Assembly: GCF_902506535.1 (NCBI RefSeq)
Contig: NZ_LR733824.1
Span: forward strand, 596,317-660,316
Direction of reading: 5' to 3'
Length of the DNA stretch: 64,000 nt
Origin: Pseudomonas sp. 8Z
GTDB lineage: Bacteria > Pseudomonadota > Gammaproteobacteria > Pseudomonadales > Pseudomonadaceae
Shown piece by piece: positions 17,220 through 26,764 of the stretch (positions are counted from its first letter, which is position 1; each line of letters opens with the position of its first letter). Both the position numbers and the translations under genes were made by a program. Below the pieces are notes generated by a model. It had not been told where the DNA came from. It made no database searches and saw nothing but the letters and a program-made list of their open reading frames with translations.

Positions 17220-17644
17220 TGTTCGTCCTCGACACCAATGTCGTGTCCGAACTGCGCAAGGCCAAGAGTGGCAAGGCCGACCCGCGCCTGGCGGCCTGGG
17301 CTCAGCGTCTGGTGCCGGGGCAGTTGTTTATTTCCGCTATCACCGTGCTTGAGCTGGAAACCGGCGTTTTGCTGGTGGAAAGACGCGACCCGCAGCAGGG
17401 CAGCCTGCTGCGCTCCTGGCTCGATGGCCACGTATTACCTGGCTTCGCCGGTCGCATCCTGCCGGTCGACGCCGCCGTGGCGCAGCGCTGCGCGCAATTG
17501 CACGTTCCCGACCCTCGGGCCGAACGCGACGCGCTGATCGCGGCCACGGCATTGGTGCATGGCATGACGGTCGCCACACGCAACGTGGCGGACTTTCTGC
17601 CCACGGGCGTGGCACTGGTCAACCCCTGGGAGTTTGCCGGTTGA
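17219..17644 (+). CDS. VapC/FitB-type PIN-domain toxin
   Basis: A 141-residue PIN-domain ribonuclease with the acidic metal-binding set D5 (FVLDTNV), E45 (VLELETG), D104 (ERDALIAATA) and D125 (RNVADF). Such toxins cut tRNA or rRNA when the antitoxin is lost. It is complete and most like the FitB branch. It follows its antitoxin with a one-base overlap and precedes cas8e by 106 bases, so the pair divides the cas3 and Cascade transcription units. All catalytic acids are present, so it is probably active. Confidence 0.92.
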   Translation: MFVLDTNVVSELRKAKSGKADPRLAAWAQRLVPGQLFISAITVLELETGVLLVERRDPQQGSLLRSWLDGHVLPGFAGRILPVDAAVAQRCAQLHVPDPRAERDALIAATALVHGMTVATRNVADFLPTGVALVNPWEFAG

Positions 17645-17666
17645 ATTGATTTGACTCATGCCGTAG

Positions 17667-17681
17667 TGGCACTTTGTCTGC
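17667..17681 (+). promoter_or_regulatory. Sigma-54-like -24/-12 element upstream of cas8e
   Basis: TGGCACTTTGTCTGC has GG and GC at the spacing of a sigma-54 promoter (consensus TGGCAC, five to six bases, TTGC). Transcription would start near 17693, about 58 bases before the cas8e ATG. The first 11 bases are part of the 12-mer also found before cas3. No enhancer-binding protein gene or upstream activator site is evident nearby. Confidence 0.4.
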
Positions 17682-17750
17682 TTTACTGCAGGCCTGTTAG
17701 ATTCAGGGAGAGGGATATGGAATCGTGGCAACAGGGAATGGGGGATAGGC

Positions 17751-19292
17751 ATGAGTGAGTCTTTCAATCTGCTCGACGAGCCATGGCTGGCGGTACGGAT
17801 GCACGATGGGCAGGTGCGTGAGCTGGGCTTGTTGGCGCTCTTCGAACAGGCCGGCGAGATCAGTGCCCTGGCGGAAACCTCGCCGCCGGGCCTGATCGCT
17901 CAATACCGGCTGTTGCTGGCTATTACCCACCGCGCCATCAGCCAGGCGCAAGGGCGCTGGACGGATGCCGAGCGTGTGCGCTGGTATCAGAACGGGCTGC
18001 CGCTGGCCGCCATTCGCGACTATCTGCAGCATTGGCGCGAGCGCTTTTGGTTGTTCCATCCGCAGTACCCCTTCATGCAGGTGGCGGCACTGGCTGACGC
18101 CGACGAAACCCGCGACAAGCTCAAACCCTGGACGCAAATCTCCCTGGCCAGCGCCAACGGCAATGCGCCGGTGGTGTTCGATCACTCCTGTGACCTGGCG
18201 CCGCGCAGCATCGCAGCCGCCGATGCGCTGCGTACCTTGCTGGGCTTTCTGCAATTCACGCCCGGCGGCCTGGTCAAGACGCTGCGCGACTCCGACAAGG
18301 CAGGCGCCTTGGCCAATACGGCAGCGGTAATGCCGGTGGGCGATTCACTGGGGCAAAGCTTGTGCCTGGCTCTGCACCCGCCGACTCAAACAGGGCATGA
18401 AGACCTGCCCGCCTGGGAGCGCAACGCGCCGAGCATTGCCCAGTTGCGTGGCGACCCTGAGGTGGCGACTGGCCCCAATGATCGCTACACCCGGCAAAGC
18501 CGAGCAGTTTTGCTATTGGCGGACGATGAACAGCGTGTGCAGTGGATTCGCTTTGCCGCTGGTTTGGCTCTGGGCGACGACGTGCAGGCCCCCGACCCAA
18601 TGGCCAGCTACCGGGCCGGCAGCAATAGCCTGGTGCGCCTGAGCTTCAGCGAAGGCCGTGCCTTGTGGCGCGACTTACCCGCGTTGTTGCCGGATGCCGA
18701 AGGCAAGACCTCGCAGCCTGCGGCGGTGCTGGAGTGGGCGGCCAATCTGCAACTTTTCCTGGGCAGCGGTGTGCAACCGTTGCTGATCGCAGGCTTGGCC
18801 AGCGATCAGGCCAAATTGCTGCGCTGGCGCTCCGAACGCATCGCACTGCCGTCCAAATTGCTGGCTTCCGCCGATCACGCCAACGAGCTGCGCCGCTATG
18901 TGCGCGATGCCGAAGAGTTGTTTACCGCCTTGCGCAAGCTGGCCACCGGCATGCTCGCCGAAACCCTGCCCGACCCCGGCAGCAAGGACACCTGGGCTCG
19001 TGCCCGTAGCCTGATCGATGCCGGGCCAGCGGGCGCCTTGTACTTCGCCAGTGCCGAGCGCCATCTGGGCCATGCCATGGCGCTGTTGGGCAACGACGAA
19101 CTGGACGAGGCCGAAGCACTCTGGCGCCAGAGCCTGCATGACGCCGCCCGTGATGCCTGGCAGGCCGTGTTGGCCGGCTTGGGCCGAGGCGCCAAAGCTC
19201 TACGTGCCGAGGCACGTCATCATTCACGTCTGCTGGGGCTGCTTGCCCCGTTGCGGGCGACTCCCACACCTGACAAGGAGGTTCGCGCATGA
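17751..19292 (+). CDS. cas8e: Type I-E Cascade large subunit Cas8e (Cse1/CasA)
   Basis: A 513-residue Cse1 protein. The N-terminus (SESFNLLDEPWLAVRMHDGQ) is the family signature; Cse1 recognises the PAM, helps open the target and recruits Cas3. It heads the Cascade operon, overlapping cse2 by 4 bases. The length is like that of E. coli CasA (502). The start ATG follows a purine-rich GGGGGAT. The helical C-terminal bundle is visible from about residue 370 (ELFTALRKLATGMLAETLPD). No truncation is seen. Confidence 0.96.
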   Translation: MSESFNLLDEPWLAVRMHDGQVRELGLLALFEQAGEISALAETSPPGLIAQYRLLLAITHRAISQAQGRWTDAERVRWYQNGLPLAAIRDYLQHWRERFWLFHPQYPFMQVAALADADETRDKLKPWTQISLASANGNAPVVFDHSCDLAPRSIAAADALRTLLGFLQFTPGGLVKTLRDSDKAGALANTAAVMPVGDSLGQSLCLALHPPTQTGHEDLPAWERNAPSIAQLRGDPEVATGPNDRYTRQSRAVLLLADDEQRVQWIRFAAGLALGDDVQAPDPMASYRAGSNSLVRLSFSEGRALWRDLPALLPDAEGKTSQPAAVLEWAANLQLFLGSGVQPLLIAGLASDQAKLLRWRSERIALPSKLLASADHANELRRYVRDAEELFTALRKLATGMLAETLPDPGSKDTWARARSLIDAGPAGALYFASAERHLGHAMALLGNDELDEAEALWRQSLHDAARDAWQAVLAGLGRGAKALRAEARHHSRLLGLLAPLRATPTPDKEVRA

Positions 19293-19831
19293 GTGAGTTC
19301 GCGCAGAGCTTTATCGCCCATTTGCAGCGCCTGCAAGAGCGTGACCGGGGCGCCATCGCCACCTTGCGCCGCAGCCTGAGCTTCGAGCCGGGTAGCTATC
19401 CGCCGGCTTATCCCTATGTGGAGCGCTTCGTCGCGGTCGAGCGGCATGCTCAGGACGCTTCGCGCCTGGCGCTGTATCTGACGGCGGGCCTATACGCCGC
19501 TCATCCTCATCATGGTGCGCGAAGCCTGGCTGCCAGCCTTGGCGAACTGATGCGCAAGCGTGAAAGCGCCAGCATCGAGCAACGCTTCGTCGCCTTGCTC
19601 GGTGCCGATGCGGAAAACCTGGCGGTGTATCTGCGCCAGATCATCAGCCTGTTGGCCGCCGATGATCGCCCGCTGGACTACGCCGTGCTGCTGCGCGACC
19701 TGAGCGTCTGGCTCAACCCCTATATCGATGCCGAGCGCCGCGACAACGTACGCCAGCGCTGGGCGCGGGACTTCTATCGTGCGCTGGCGACGCCTGCTGC
19801 CGAATCCACCGAACAAGCTGTCAACGACTGA
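19289..19831 (+). CDS. cse2: Type I-E Cascade small subunit Cse2 (CasB)
   Basis: A 180-residue helical protein with the Cse2 signature around residues 15-35 (QERDRGAIATLRRSLSFEPG). Two copies in Cascade stabilise the R-loop and bind the displaced strand through basic residues. It overlaps cas8e by 4 bases and is 10 bases before cas7, so it is part of one operon. The length is normal. Confidence 0.95.
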   Translation: MSEFAQSFIAHLQRLQERDRGAIATLRRSLSFEPGSYPPAYPYVERFVAVERHAQDASRLALYLTAGLYAAHPHHGARSLAASLGELMRKRESASIEQRFVALLGADAENLAVYLRQIISLLAADDRPLDYAVLLRDLSVWLNPYIDAERRDNVRQRWARDFYRALATPAAESTEQAVND

Positions 19832-19841
19832 GAGGGACATC

Positions 19842-20984
19842 ATGAGTCTGTTTGTCGAGTTTCACCTGATCCAGAACTTCGCCCCATCCAACCTCAACCG
19901 CGATGACACCGGTGCGCCCAAGGATGCTCTGTTCGGTGGTCATCGCCGTGCGCGGGTCAGCAGCCAGTGCTTCAAGCGCGCCATTCGCCTGGCGGCGCAG
20001 GAGCATGAGCTGGTCGCCCCGGAGTATCGCGGCGTGCGTACCAAGAAGCTCAAGGCGCTGTTGCTGGAGCGTCTGGTTGGGCGTGATCCGCTGGAAGCCG
20101 AAGGCAAGATCGAAGTTGCCCTGGCCGCTGCTGGTCTCAAGCTCAAAGACGACGGCAAGACCGAGTACCTGCTGTTTCTCGGCGAAGCCGAAATCGCGGG
20201 TTTCGCTGCGCTGATCGAACAGCACTGGGACGAACTGGCCGGAGCCCCGGCGGGTGGCGAGAAGAAAGGCAAGAAGGAAGCCAAGGCCAGCGCCCCGGCA
20301 GATGTGGTGAAAAAGGCCAAGGCCCTGCTCGACGGCGGCAAGGCCGTGGACGTGGCGCTGTTCGGGCGCATGCTCGCCGACATGCCGGAGGTCAACCAGG
20401 ACGCTGCCTGCCAGGTCGCCCATGCCATCAGTACTCATCGCGTGGAGCGTGAGTTCGACTACTTCACCGCCGTCGACGACAAAGGCGGGCCGGACGAAAC
20501 CGGCGCCGGCATGATCGGCCAGGTGGAGTTCAACTCCGCCACCTTGTACCGCTATGCCGTGGTCGATGCTGGCAAGCTGCTCGGCAACCTGCAGCAGGAT
20601 CGCGAACTGACCCTGTCCGCCCTAGAGGCTTTCACCCAAGCCGTGGTGCGCGCCATCCCAACGGGCAAGCAGAACACCTTCGCCGCACATAACCTGCCGA
20701 GTTTCGTCGGCGTTTGTCTGCGCCACGCCGGCCCGCTGAACCTGGCCAATGCCTTCGAGAAACCCATCGCTGCCCGTCAGGATGCATCGTTGACTGGGCT
20801 GTCGGTCAGCGAGTTGGCCAAGCATGAGGGCAAGCTGGCGGCGGTCTATGCCGATGCCCGCGATCAGTGGGCGTATCTCGATCTGAGCGACGCCTGGCCT
20901 GCGCAGAAGGGCACTCAGGTGCAGAACCTGAGTGAGCTGGCGGCCTGGGTACGCACGCAGGTTGCCGCGCAACTGGAGGGTTGA
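19842..20984 (+). CDS. cas7: Type I-E Cascade backbone Cas7 (Cse4/CasC)
   Basis: A 380-residue RAMP protein; six copies form the crRNA-binding backbone of Cascade. It starts at the ATG at 19842 (MSLFVEFHLIQNFAPSNLNR), after a good GAGGGA; a longer in-frame start at 19728 lies inside cse2 and is discounted. The signature DALFGGHRRARVSSQCFKRA is present, and so are the conserved PTGKQNTFAAHN region near residue 275 and a lysine-rich insertion (about 140-160) in the thumb or finger region. Confidence 0.96.
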   Translation: MSLFVEFHLIQNFAPSNLNRDDTGAPKDALFGGHRRARVSSQCFKRAIRLAAQEHELVAPEYRGVRTKKLKALLLERLVGRDPLEAEGKIEVALAAAGLKLKDDGKTEYLLFLGEAEIAGFAALIEQHWDELAGAPAGGEKKGKKEAKASAPADVVKKAKALLDGGKAVDVALFGRMLADMPEVNQDAACQVAHAISTHRVEREFDYFTAVDDKGGPDETGAGMIGQVEFNSATLYRYAVVDAGKLLGNLQQDRELTLSALEAFTQAVVRAIPTGKQNTFAAHNLPSFVGVCLRHAGPLNLANAFEKPIAARQDASLTGLSVSELAKHEGKLAAVYADARDQWAYLDLSDAWPAQKGTQVQNLSELAAWVRTQVAAQLEG

Positions 20985-20986
20985 GC

Positions 20987-21649
20987 ATGGCCACCCTGTT
21001 GCTGCGTTTGCAGGGGCCGATGCAATCCTGGGGCACCACCAGCCGCTTCGATGAGCGCGATACCCAGTTGGAGCCTTCCAAATCGGGTGTGCTTGGGCTG
21101 GTCTGTGCGGCCCTGGGGCGGGATCGGCATGAGCCGGTCGAGGATTTGGCGGCCCTGCGCATGGGCGTGCGTGTCGACCATGAAGGCGCGCCCATGCGCG
21201 ATTACCAGACAGCGACCGGCGTATTGATCGCCACGGGTAAGTCGGACTTGCGACGCACCGTGGTCAGCCCGCGCTATTACCTGTCGGATGCGGCCTTTCT
21301 GGTCGGTCTGGAAGGGGCGGATGAAGACCTGCTGACGCGCATTCACGCCGCCTTGCGCGCCCCGCACTGGCCGTTGGCGCTGGGACGCAAGAGCTTCGCG
21401 CCGGGCATGCCTGTCTGGCTGCCCGATGGCTTGTCGCCCCTGCCGCTGGAGACAGCGCTGGCGCAATACCCAAGGCTAAGCAGTGCGCGCCGAGACGACT
21501 CACAGCCAACCCTGCGTTGCCTGCTGGAAGATGCTCAGGAAGGCGCCGTCCGCCTGGATCAGCCGGTCGCGCCTTTTGCCGAACGTCGTTTCGGCCCACG
21601 TTACGTGAAATCGGGAGTGCTACATGTACCTGACCAGACTGACGCTTGA
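20987..21649 (+). CDS. cas5e: Type I-E Cascade subunit Cas5e (CasD)
   Basis: A 220-residue Cas5 protein starting MATLLLRLQGPMQSWG at the ATG at 20987, two bases after the cas7 stop. The LLRLQGPMQSWGTTSRF N-terminus is the family hallmark; Cas5e caps the 5' handle of the crRNA and contacts Cas8e. A TTG two codons upstream is possible but unlikely. It overlaps cas6e by 26 bases. The length agrees with E. coli CasD (224). Confidence 0.96.
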   Translation: MATLLLRLQGPMQSWGTTSRFDERDTQLEPSKSGVLGLVCAALGRDRHEPVEDLAALRMGVRVDHEGAPMRDYQTATGVLIATGKSDLRRTVVSPRYYLSDAAFLVGLEGADEDLLTRIHAALRAPHWPLALGRKSFAPGMPVWLPDGLSPLPLETALAQYPRLSSARRDDSQPTLRCLLEDAQEGAVRLDQPVAPFAERRFGPRYVKSGVLHVPDQTDA

Positions 21650-22238
21650 CCCGCGCAGCGCCCAGGCGCGGCGTGACCTGGCCGATGCCTACGAGATGCA
21701 CCGTACGCTGGCCCGTGCCTTCGTGCCCGATGAGCAGAGTACTCCGGCGCGTTTTCTCTGGCGTCTGGAAGCGGGCAGTAATGCCTGGGCAAGCCCTGTG
21801 GTGCTGGTGCAATCGGCGCAGGCTGGCGACTGGTCGGCCTTGCAGGTGCTGCCCAATTACCTGCAGCGCGAGATCGAAAGCAAACCGCTCGATCTCCAAT
21901 CCTGGGTCGAGGGCGGGGTGCGCTACCGCTTTCGTCTGTTGGCCAATCCAACCGTGACGCGCCAGGGCAAACGCTATGGCCTGGTGGGCGAGCAGGAGCA
22001 ACTTGCCTGGTTGAGTCGTCAGGGCGAGCGCCATGGTTTCGCGGTCGAAGCGGCCCTGGTCACGGCCAGCGATATGCTGGCAAGCCGCAAGGGTGACAGC
22101 CGCATCAGCTTGCAACGGGTGTGCTTCGAGGGGCGCTTGCAGGTGCGCGAACTGGCGGCCTTCAGTCGTGCGCTTGAACAAGGCATCGGCCCGGGCAAGG
22201 CATTCGGCTGTGGGCTGCTCAGCGTGGGGCGCGGCTGA
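21624..22238 (+). CDS. cas6e: Type I-E crRNA-processing endoribonuclease Cas6e (CasE)
   Basis: A 204-residue Cas6e protein that cuts the pre-crRNA within each repeat and stays bound to the 3' hairpin. It shows MYLTRLTLDPRS at the start, the catalytic-helix region with H26 (YEMHRTLARAF), and the C-terminal glycine-rich loop GIGPGKAFGCGLLSV. The length and motifs match E. coli CasE (199). It is coupled to cas5e by the overlap. The next gene is not cas1, as would be expected, but a KilA-N protein 25 bases downstream. Confidence 0.96.
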   Translation: MYLTRLTLDPRSAQARRDLADAYEMHRTLARAFVPDEQSTPARFLWRLEAGSNAWASPVVLVQSAQAGDWSALQVLPNYLQREIESKPLDLQSWVEGGVRYRFRLLANPTVTRQGKRYGLVGEQEQLAWLSRQGERHGFAVEAALVTASDMLASRKGDSRISLQRVCFEGRLQVRELAAFSRALEQGIGPGKAFGCGLLSVGRG

Positions 22239-22263
22239 TTCTGGAGCAGAAATGGAGGGCTGC

Positions 22264-23085
22264 ATGAAAGCCAAGCTGCAGGTGCTTGAGCAGGACATCA
22301 ATACGCATATCAAGGATGGGGTTGAGTACATCTCCATAACGGATATCGCGCGATACAAAAACGCGGATCGAATTGATGACTTGATCCGCAACTGGTTGCG
22401 TAATCGCAATACCCTCGAGTTTCTGGGGATCTGGGAGCAACTCAATAACCCCGATTTTAAACCCGTCGAATTCGACGGGTTTAGAAAGCAGGCAGGGCTT
22501 AATAGCTTCACCCTGACCCCCAAGCAGTGGATCGAGCAGACCGGTGCTGTTGGCTTGGTTTCCAAAGCTGGGCGTTATGGTGGCACCTTTGCCCAAAAGG
22601 ATATTGCCTTCGAGTTTGCCAGTTGGATTTCGGTGGAGTTCAAGCTCTACCTGATCAAGGAGTTTCAGCGGCTCAAGGAGCAAGAGTTTCAGCAGTTGGG
22701 TTGGGATATTCGCCGCAACCTAGCCAAGGTCAACTACCTGATCCATACCGATGCCATTCGCGAGAATCTGATTCCCGAAACCTTGAGCGCACAGCAGATC
22801 AGCTTCGTTTATGCCAGTGAGGCCGACCTGTTGAACGTGGCATTGTTCGGCGTCACCGCTCGACAATGGCGTGATGCCAACCCAGGACTGAAAGGCAATC
22901 TGCGTGATCATGCCGACGTCCATCAATTGGTCTGTCTGGCCAACCTGGAATCGATGAACGCGCACTTCATCAGTGAAGGGCTGCCCCAGTCCGAGCGCCT
23001 GCTGAAATTGAACGAGCTGGCTATTCGGCAAATGCGCGTATTGGTCGAAGCTACTCGGCAGCCATTGCTCGATGAAGGCGTCTGA
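22264..23085 (+). CDS. KilA-N-domain DNA-binding protein inside the cas operon
   Basis: A 273-residue protein. The N-terminal region (about 15-130) has the KilA-N fold typical of phage antirepressors and some standalone bacterial proteins: ISITDIARYKNADRIDDLIR, NWLRNRNTLEFLGIWEQLNN, and the signature GRYGGTFAQKDIAFEFASWI with EFKLYLIKEFQRLKEQE. The C-terminal half (about 150-273) is helical and not recognised. The ATG at 22264 has a good GGAGGG 4-5 bases away; the in-frame ATG at 22252 lacks one. It starts 25 bases after cas6e and stops 2 bases before cas1, whose SD lies in its last codons, so it is embedded in the operon. It is not a known Cas subunit. Confidence 0.88.
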   Translation: MKAKLQVLEQDINTHIKDGVEYISITDIARYKNADRIDDLIRNWLRNRNTLEFLGIWEQLNNPDFKPVEFDGFRKQAGLNSFTLTPKQWIEQTGAVGLVSKAGRYGGTFAQKDIAFEFASWISVEFKLYLIKEFQRLKEQEFQQLGWDIRRNLAKVNYLIHTDAIRENLIPETLSAQQISFVYASEADLLNVALFGVTARQWRDANPGLKGNLRDHADVHQLVCLANLESMNAHFISEGLPQSERLLKLNELAIRQMRVLVEATRQPLLDEGV

Positions 23086-23087
23086 AC

Positions 23088-24378
<1,291 letters not shown>

Positions 24379-25688
24379 GTGTTCCCCGCGCCAGCGGGGA
24401 TGAACCGTCCGCCAGTCTAAAACCCACATGGCCCGACTGGTGTTCCCCGCGCCAGCGGGGATGAACCGTTCATGCTCACAATCATGTATGAGGAAATTTT
24501 GTGTTCCCCGCGCCAGCGGGGATGAACCGAGATTGCTCAGAAGTGGGCGCGCAATAAGGCGGTGTTCCCCGCGCCAGCGGGGATGAACCGCCCATATGTA
24601 GCTACCGCGCTCTGGAACCTTCGTGTTCCCCGCGCCAGCGGGGATGAACCGTCTACGGGTGATAATTGCGGTGCTGATAGCTAGTGTTCCCCGCGCCAGC
24701 GGGGATGAACCGCAACGCCCCTCCCCTTGGAGCTGCTGCTGGTGGTGTTCCCCGCGCCAGCGGGGATGAACCGGCAAGATCATTGTCGAGTGCTACGGCA
24801 AATCGGTGTTCCCCGCGCCAGCGGGGATGAACCGCTCGAAATGTGGCGCGGCGCGGGCATGGACGGGTGTTCCCCGCGCCAGCGGGGATGAACCGTCAGG
24901 GAACTTGGCCCAGGCGTCGAGCTGTGCGTGTTCCCCGCGCCAGCGGGGATGAACCGTTGGGATAGTGCTCCAGGACGTAGCAGACAGCGTGTTCCCCGCG
25001 CCAGCGGGGATGAACCGCCAGAGAATTGACTCCGGCTCTTGCTGGTACGGTGTTCCCCGCGCCAGCGGGGATGAACCGCCATCCGTACCGGCCTTAGCCG
25101 CGAACAGACAGTGTTCCCCGCGCCAGCGGGGATGAACCGAAAACGGCGATTTGATCCGCGCAGGCGGTGAGGTGTTCCCCGCGCCAGCGGGGATGAACCG
25201 CCGGTGAGGATGTTGGATGCGATGTCTGCGGTGTGTTCCCCGCGCCAGCGGGGATGAACCGTTCGATAAGGACAATCGCCAGCACCAGCAGCAGTGTTCC
25301 CCGCGCCAGCGGGGATGAACCGCAAAGGCCGTGGTTTTCTCAAACTTAGGCAATGTGTTCCCCGCGCCAGCGGGGATGAACCGGCACGCAAGCGCAGCGT
25401 ACTGCGGCTGCCGAGGTGTTCCCCGCGCCAGCGGGGATGAACCGTTCGCTTCTATAAAGTCAGCAGTCTGCCGGGCGTGTTCCCCGCGCCAGCGGGGATG
25501 AACCGTCCGCAGTCGGTCATCATGTCAAAGTTAAGCTGTGTTCCCCGCGCCAGCGGGGATGAACCGAAGCTGAAAGCACTTGGCTTTGAAATGGCCAAGT
25601 GTTCCCCGCGCCAGCGGGGATGAACCGGGGGCGAAAGTAGCACGCCGCGTACTCTCCACGTGTTCCCCGCGCCAGCGGCGATGAACCA
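24379..25688 (+). CRISPR. Type I-E CRISPR array 2 (22 repeats, 21 spacers)
   Basis: Repeats identical to those of array 1 recur with an exact 61-bp period from 24379 to 25660, giving 21 spacers of 32 bp. Only the last repeat (25660-25688) is altered (GGCGATGAACCA), marking the leader-distal end. The uniform period and intact repeats suggest an active, younger array. I saw no spacer repeated within the array or shared with array 1. Confidence 0.98.
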
Positions 25689-25736
25689 AGCTTGCCGCCC
25701 AGACGTGCTGTTTTTTCCCTGGTCAGGCGCGTAATC

Positions 25737-25920
25737 TGGCGCGCGATGGTTCTGCGTGCACGTACGTGACGCGGATGAAAAGGGAACAGGGTGCGGCGAA
25801 TTCCGCCAATGCCCTGGCTGCCCCCGCAACTGTAAGCGGCGAACGATGCCCCTATGCCACTGACTTTGGTTGGGAAGGTGGGCGAAGTGCCAAGCCGTGA
25901 GCCAGGAGACCTGCCATCGA
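25737..25920 (+). promoter_or_regulatory. Cobalamin (B12) riboswitch
   Basis: The conserved parts of the cobalamin aptamer are present in order: GATGAAAAGGGAACAGGGTG from 25774, the B12-box-like CCCCGCAACTGTAAGCGG near 25821-25838, ATGCCACTG at 25854-25862, and AAGCCGTGAGCCAGGAGACC from 25892. A short GGGCGTTGTGCCC hairpin follows and may form part of the expression platform. It precedes the CbiM-like gene by about 65 bases and presumably shuts it off when B12 is plentiful. Confidence 0.93.
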
Positions 25921-25984
25921 CAACGGGCGTTGTGCCCACCCTCCATCCGAATCGTCGCGCGGTGGGCGCGGCCAAGGAACTTGC

Positions 25985-26665
25985 ATGCATATCGAACCGG
26001 GTGTCGTTGAAGGCGCCAAGATCTTTCTCAGCTACGCAACGGCAGTCGGCGCCTTTGGCCTGACGGCCAAACTGGCGCGTGATGCCATTCGTGACAACGG
26101 CGGGGTAAGCGCTCTGGCGCTGCGCAGCTTGCTGACCTCGGCGCTGGTGTTCTGCTTTTTCGAGGTATTGCCGCACCATGCGGTGGGCGTTTCCGAGGTG
26201 CACCTGATCCTCGGTTCGACCTTGCTGCTGTTGTTTGGCGCTGGTGCTACTGCCATTGGCCTGGCAGCGGGTCTGCTGTTGCAGGGCTTGCTGTTCGCAC
26301 CGTTCGACTTGCCGCAGTACGGCATGAATGTCACCACGCTGCTGGTGCCGTTGTGGGCGATCAGCGTGCTGGCCAAGCGCGTTGTCTCACCTGGCACCGC
26401 TTATGTCGAGCTGTCCTATAAGCAGGCGCTGGCGCTGTCGAGCGTCTATCAGGGCGGCATCGTCGCCTGGGTCGGCTTCTGGGCCTTCTACGGCCACGGC
26501 TTCACCAGCGATAACCTGGCTGCGGTGGGCAGCTTCGGCCTGGCCTATATGAGCGTGATTCTGCTTGAACCGCTGATCGATCTGGGCGTACTGGCGGCGG
26601 CCAAGAGCTTGTCAGGTTTTAGCCGGGGCCCGCTGTTCAACGTGCGTTTGCACCAGGCGGCCTGA
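25985..26665 (+). CDS. CbiM-like energy-coupling-factor cobalt permease
   Basis: A 226-residue membrane protein starting MHIEPGVVEGAKIFLSYATA. The N-terminal Met-His pair and the 5-7 hydrophobic helices (for example LILGSTLLLLFGAGATAIGL and LAAGLLLQGLLFAPF) match the CbiM/energy-coupling-factor S-component family for Co(II) uptake. Control by a cobalamin riboswitch supports a role in cobalt or corrinoid supply. No ATPase or CbiQ-like gene follows; the next gene is amn, so the partners must lie elsewhere. SD AAGGAA precedes the ATG. Confidence 0.8.
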   Translation: MHIEPGVVEGAKIFLSYATAVGAFGLTAKLARDAIRDNGGVSALALRSLLTSALVFCFFEVLPHHAVGVSEVHLILGSTLLLLFGAGATAIGLAAGLLLQGLLFAPFDLPQYGMNVTTLLVPLWAISVLAKRVVSPGTAYVELSYKQALALSSVYQGGIVAWVGFWAFYGHGFTSDNLAAVGSFGLAYMSVILLEPLIDLGVLAAAKSLSGFSRGPLFNVRLHQAA

Positions 26666-26764
26666 TGATGGCGGTGTGGCGACCGACTCGCTCGGTCGCC
26701 ACGCTATGTTTTGCCATGCAGTTACAGGCAAGATAGAGGCGTTCGTTCAGCCAGGAAGACGCCT

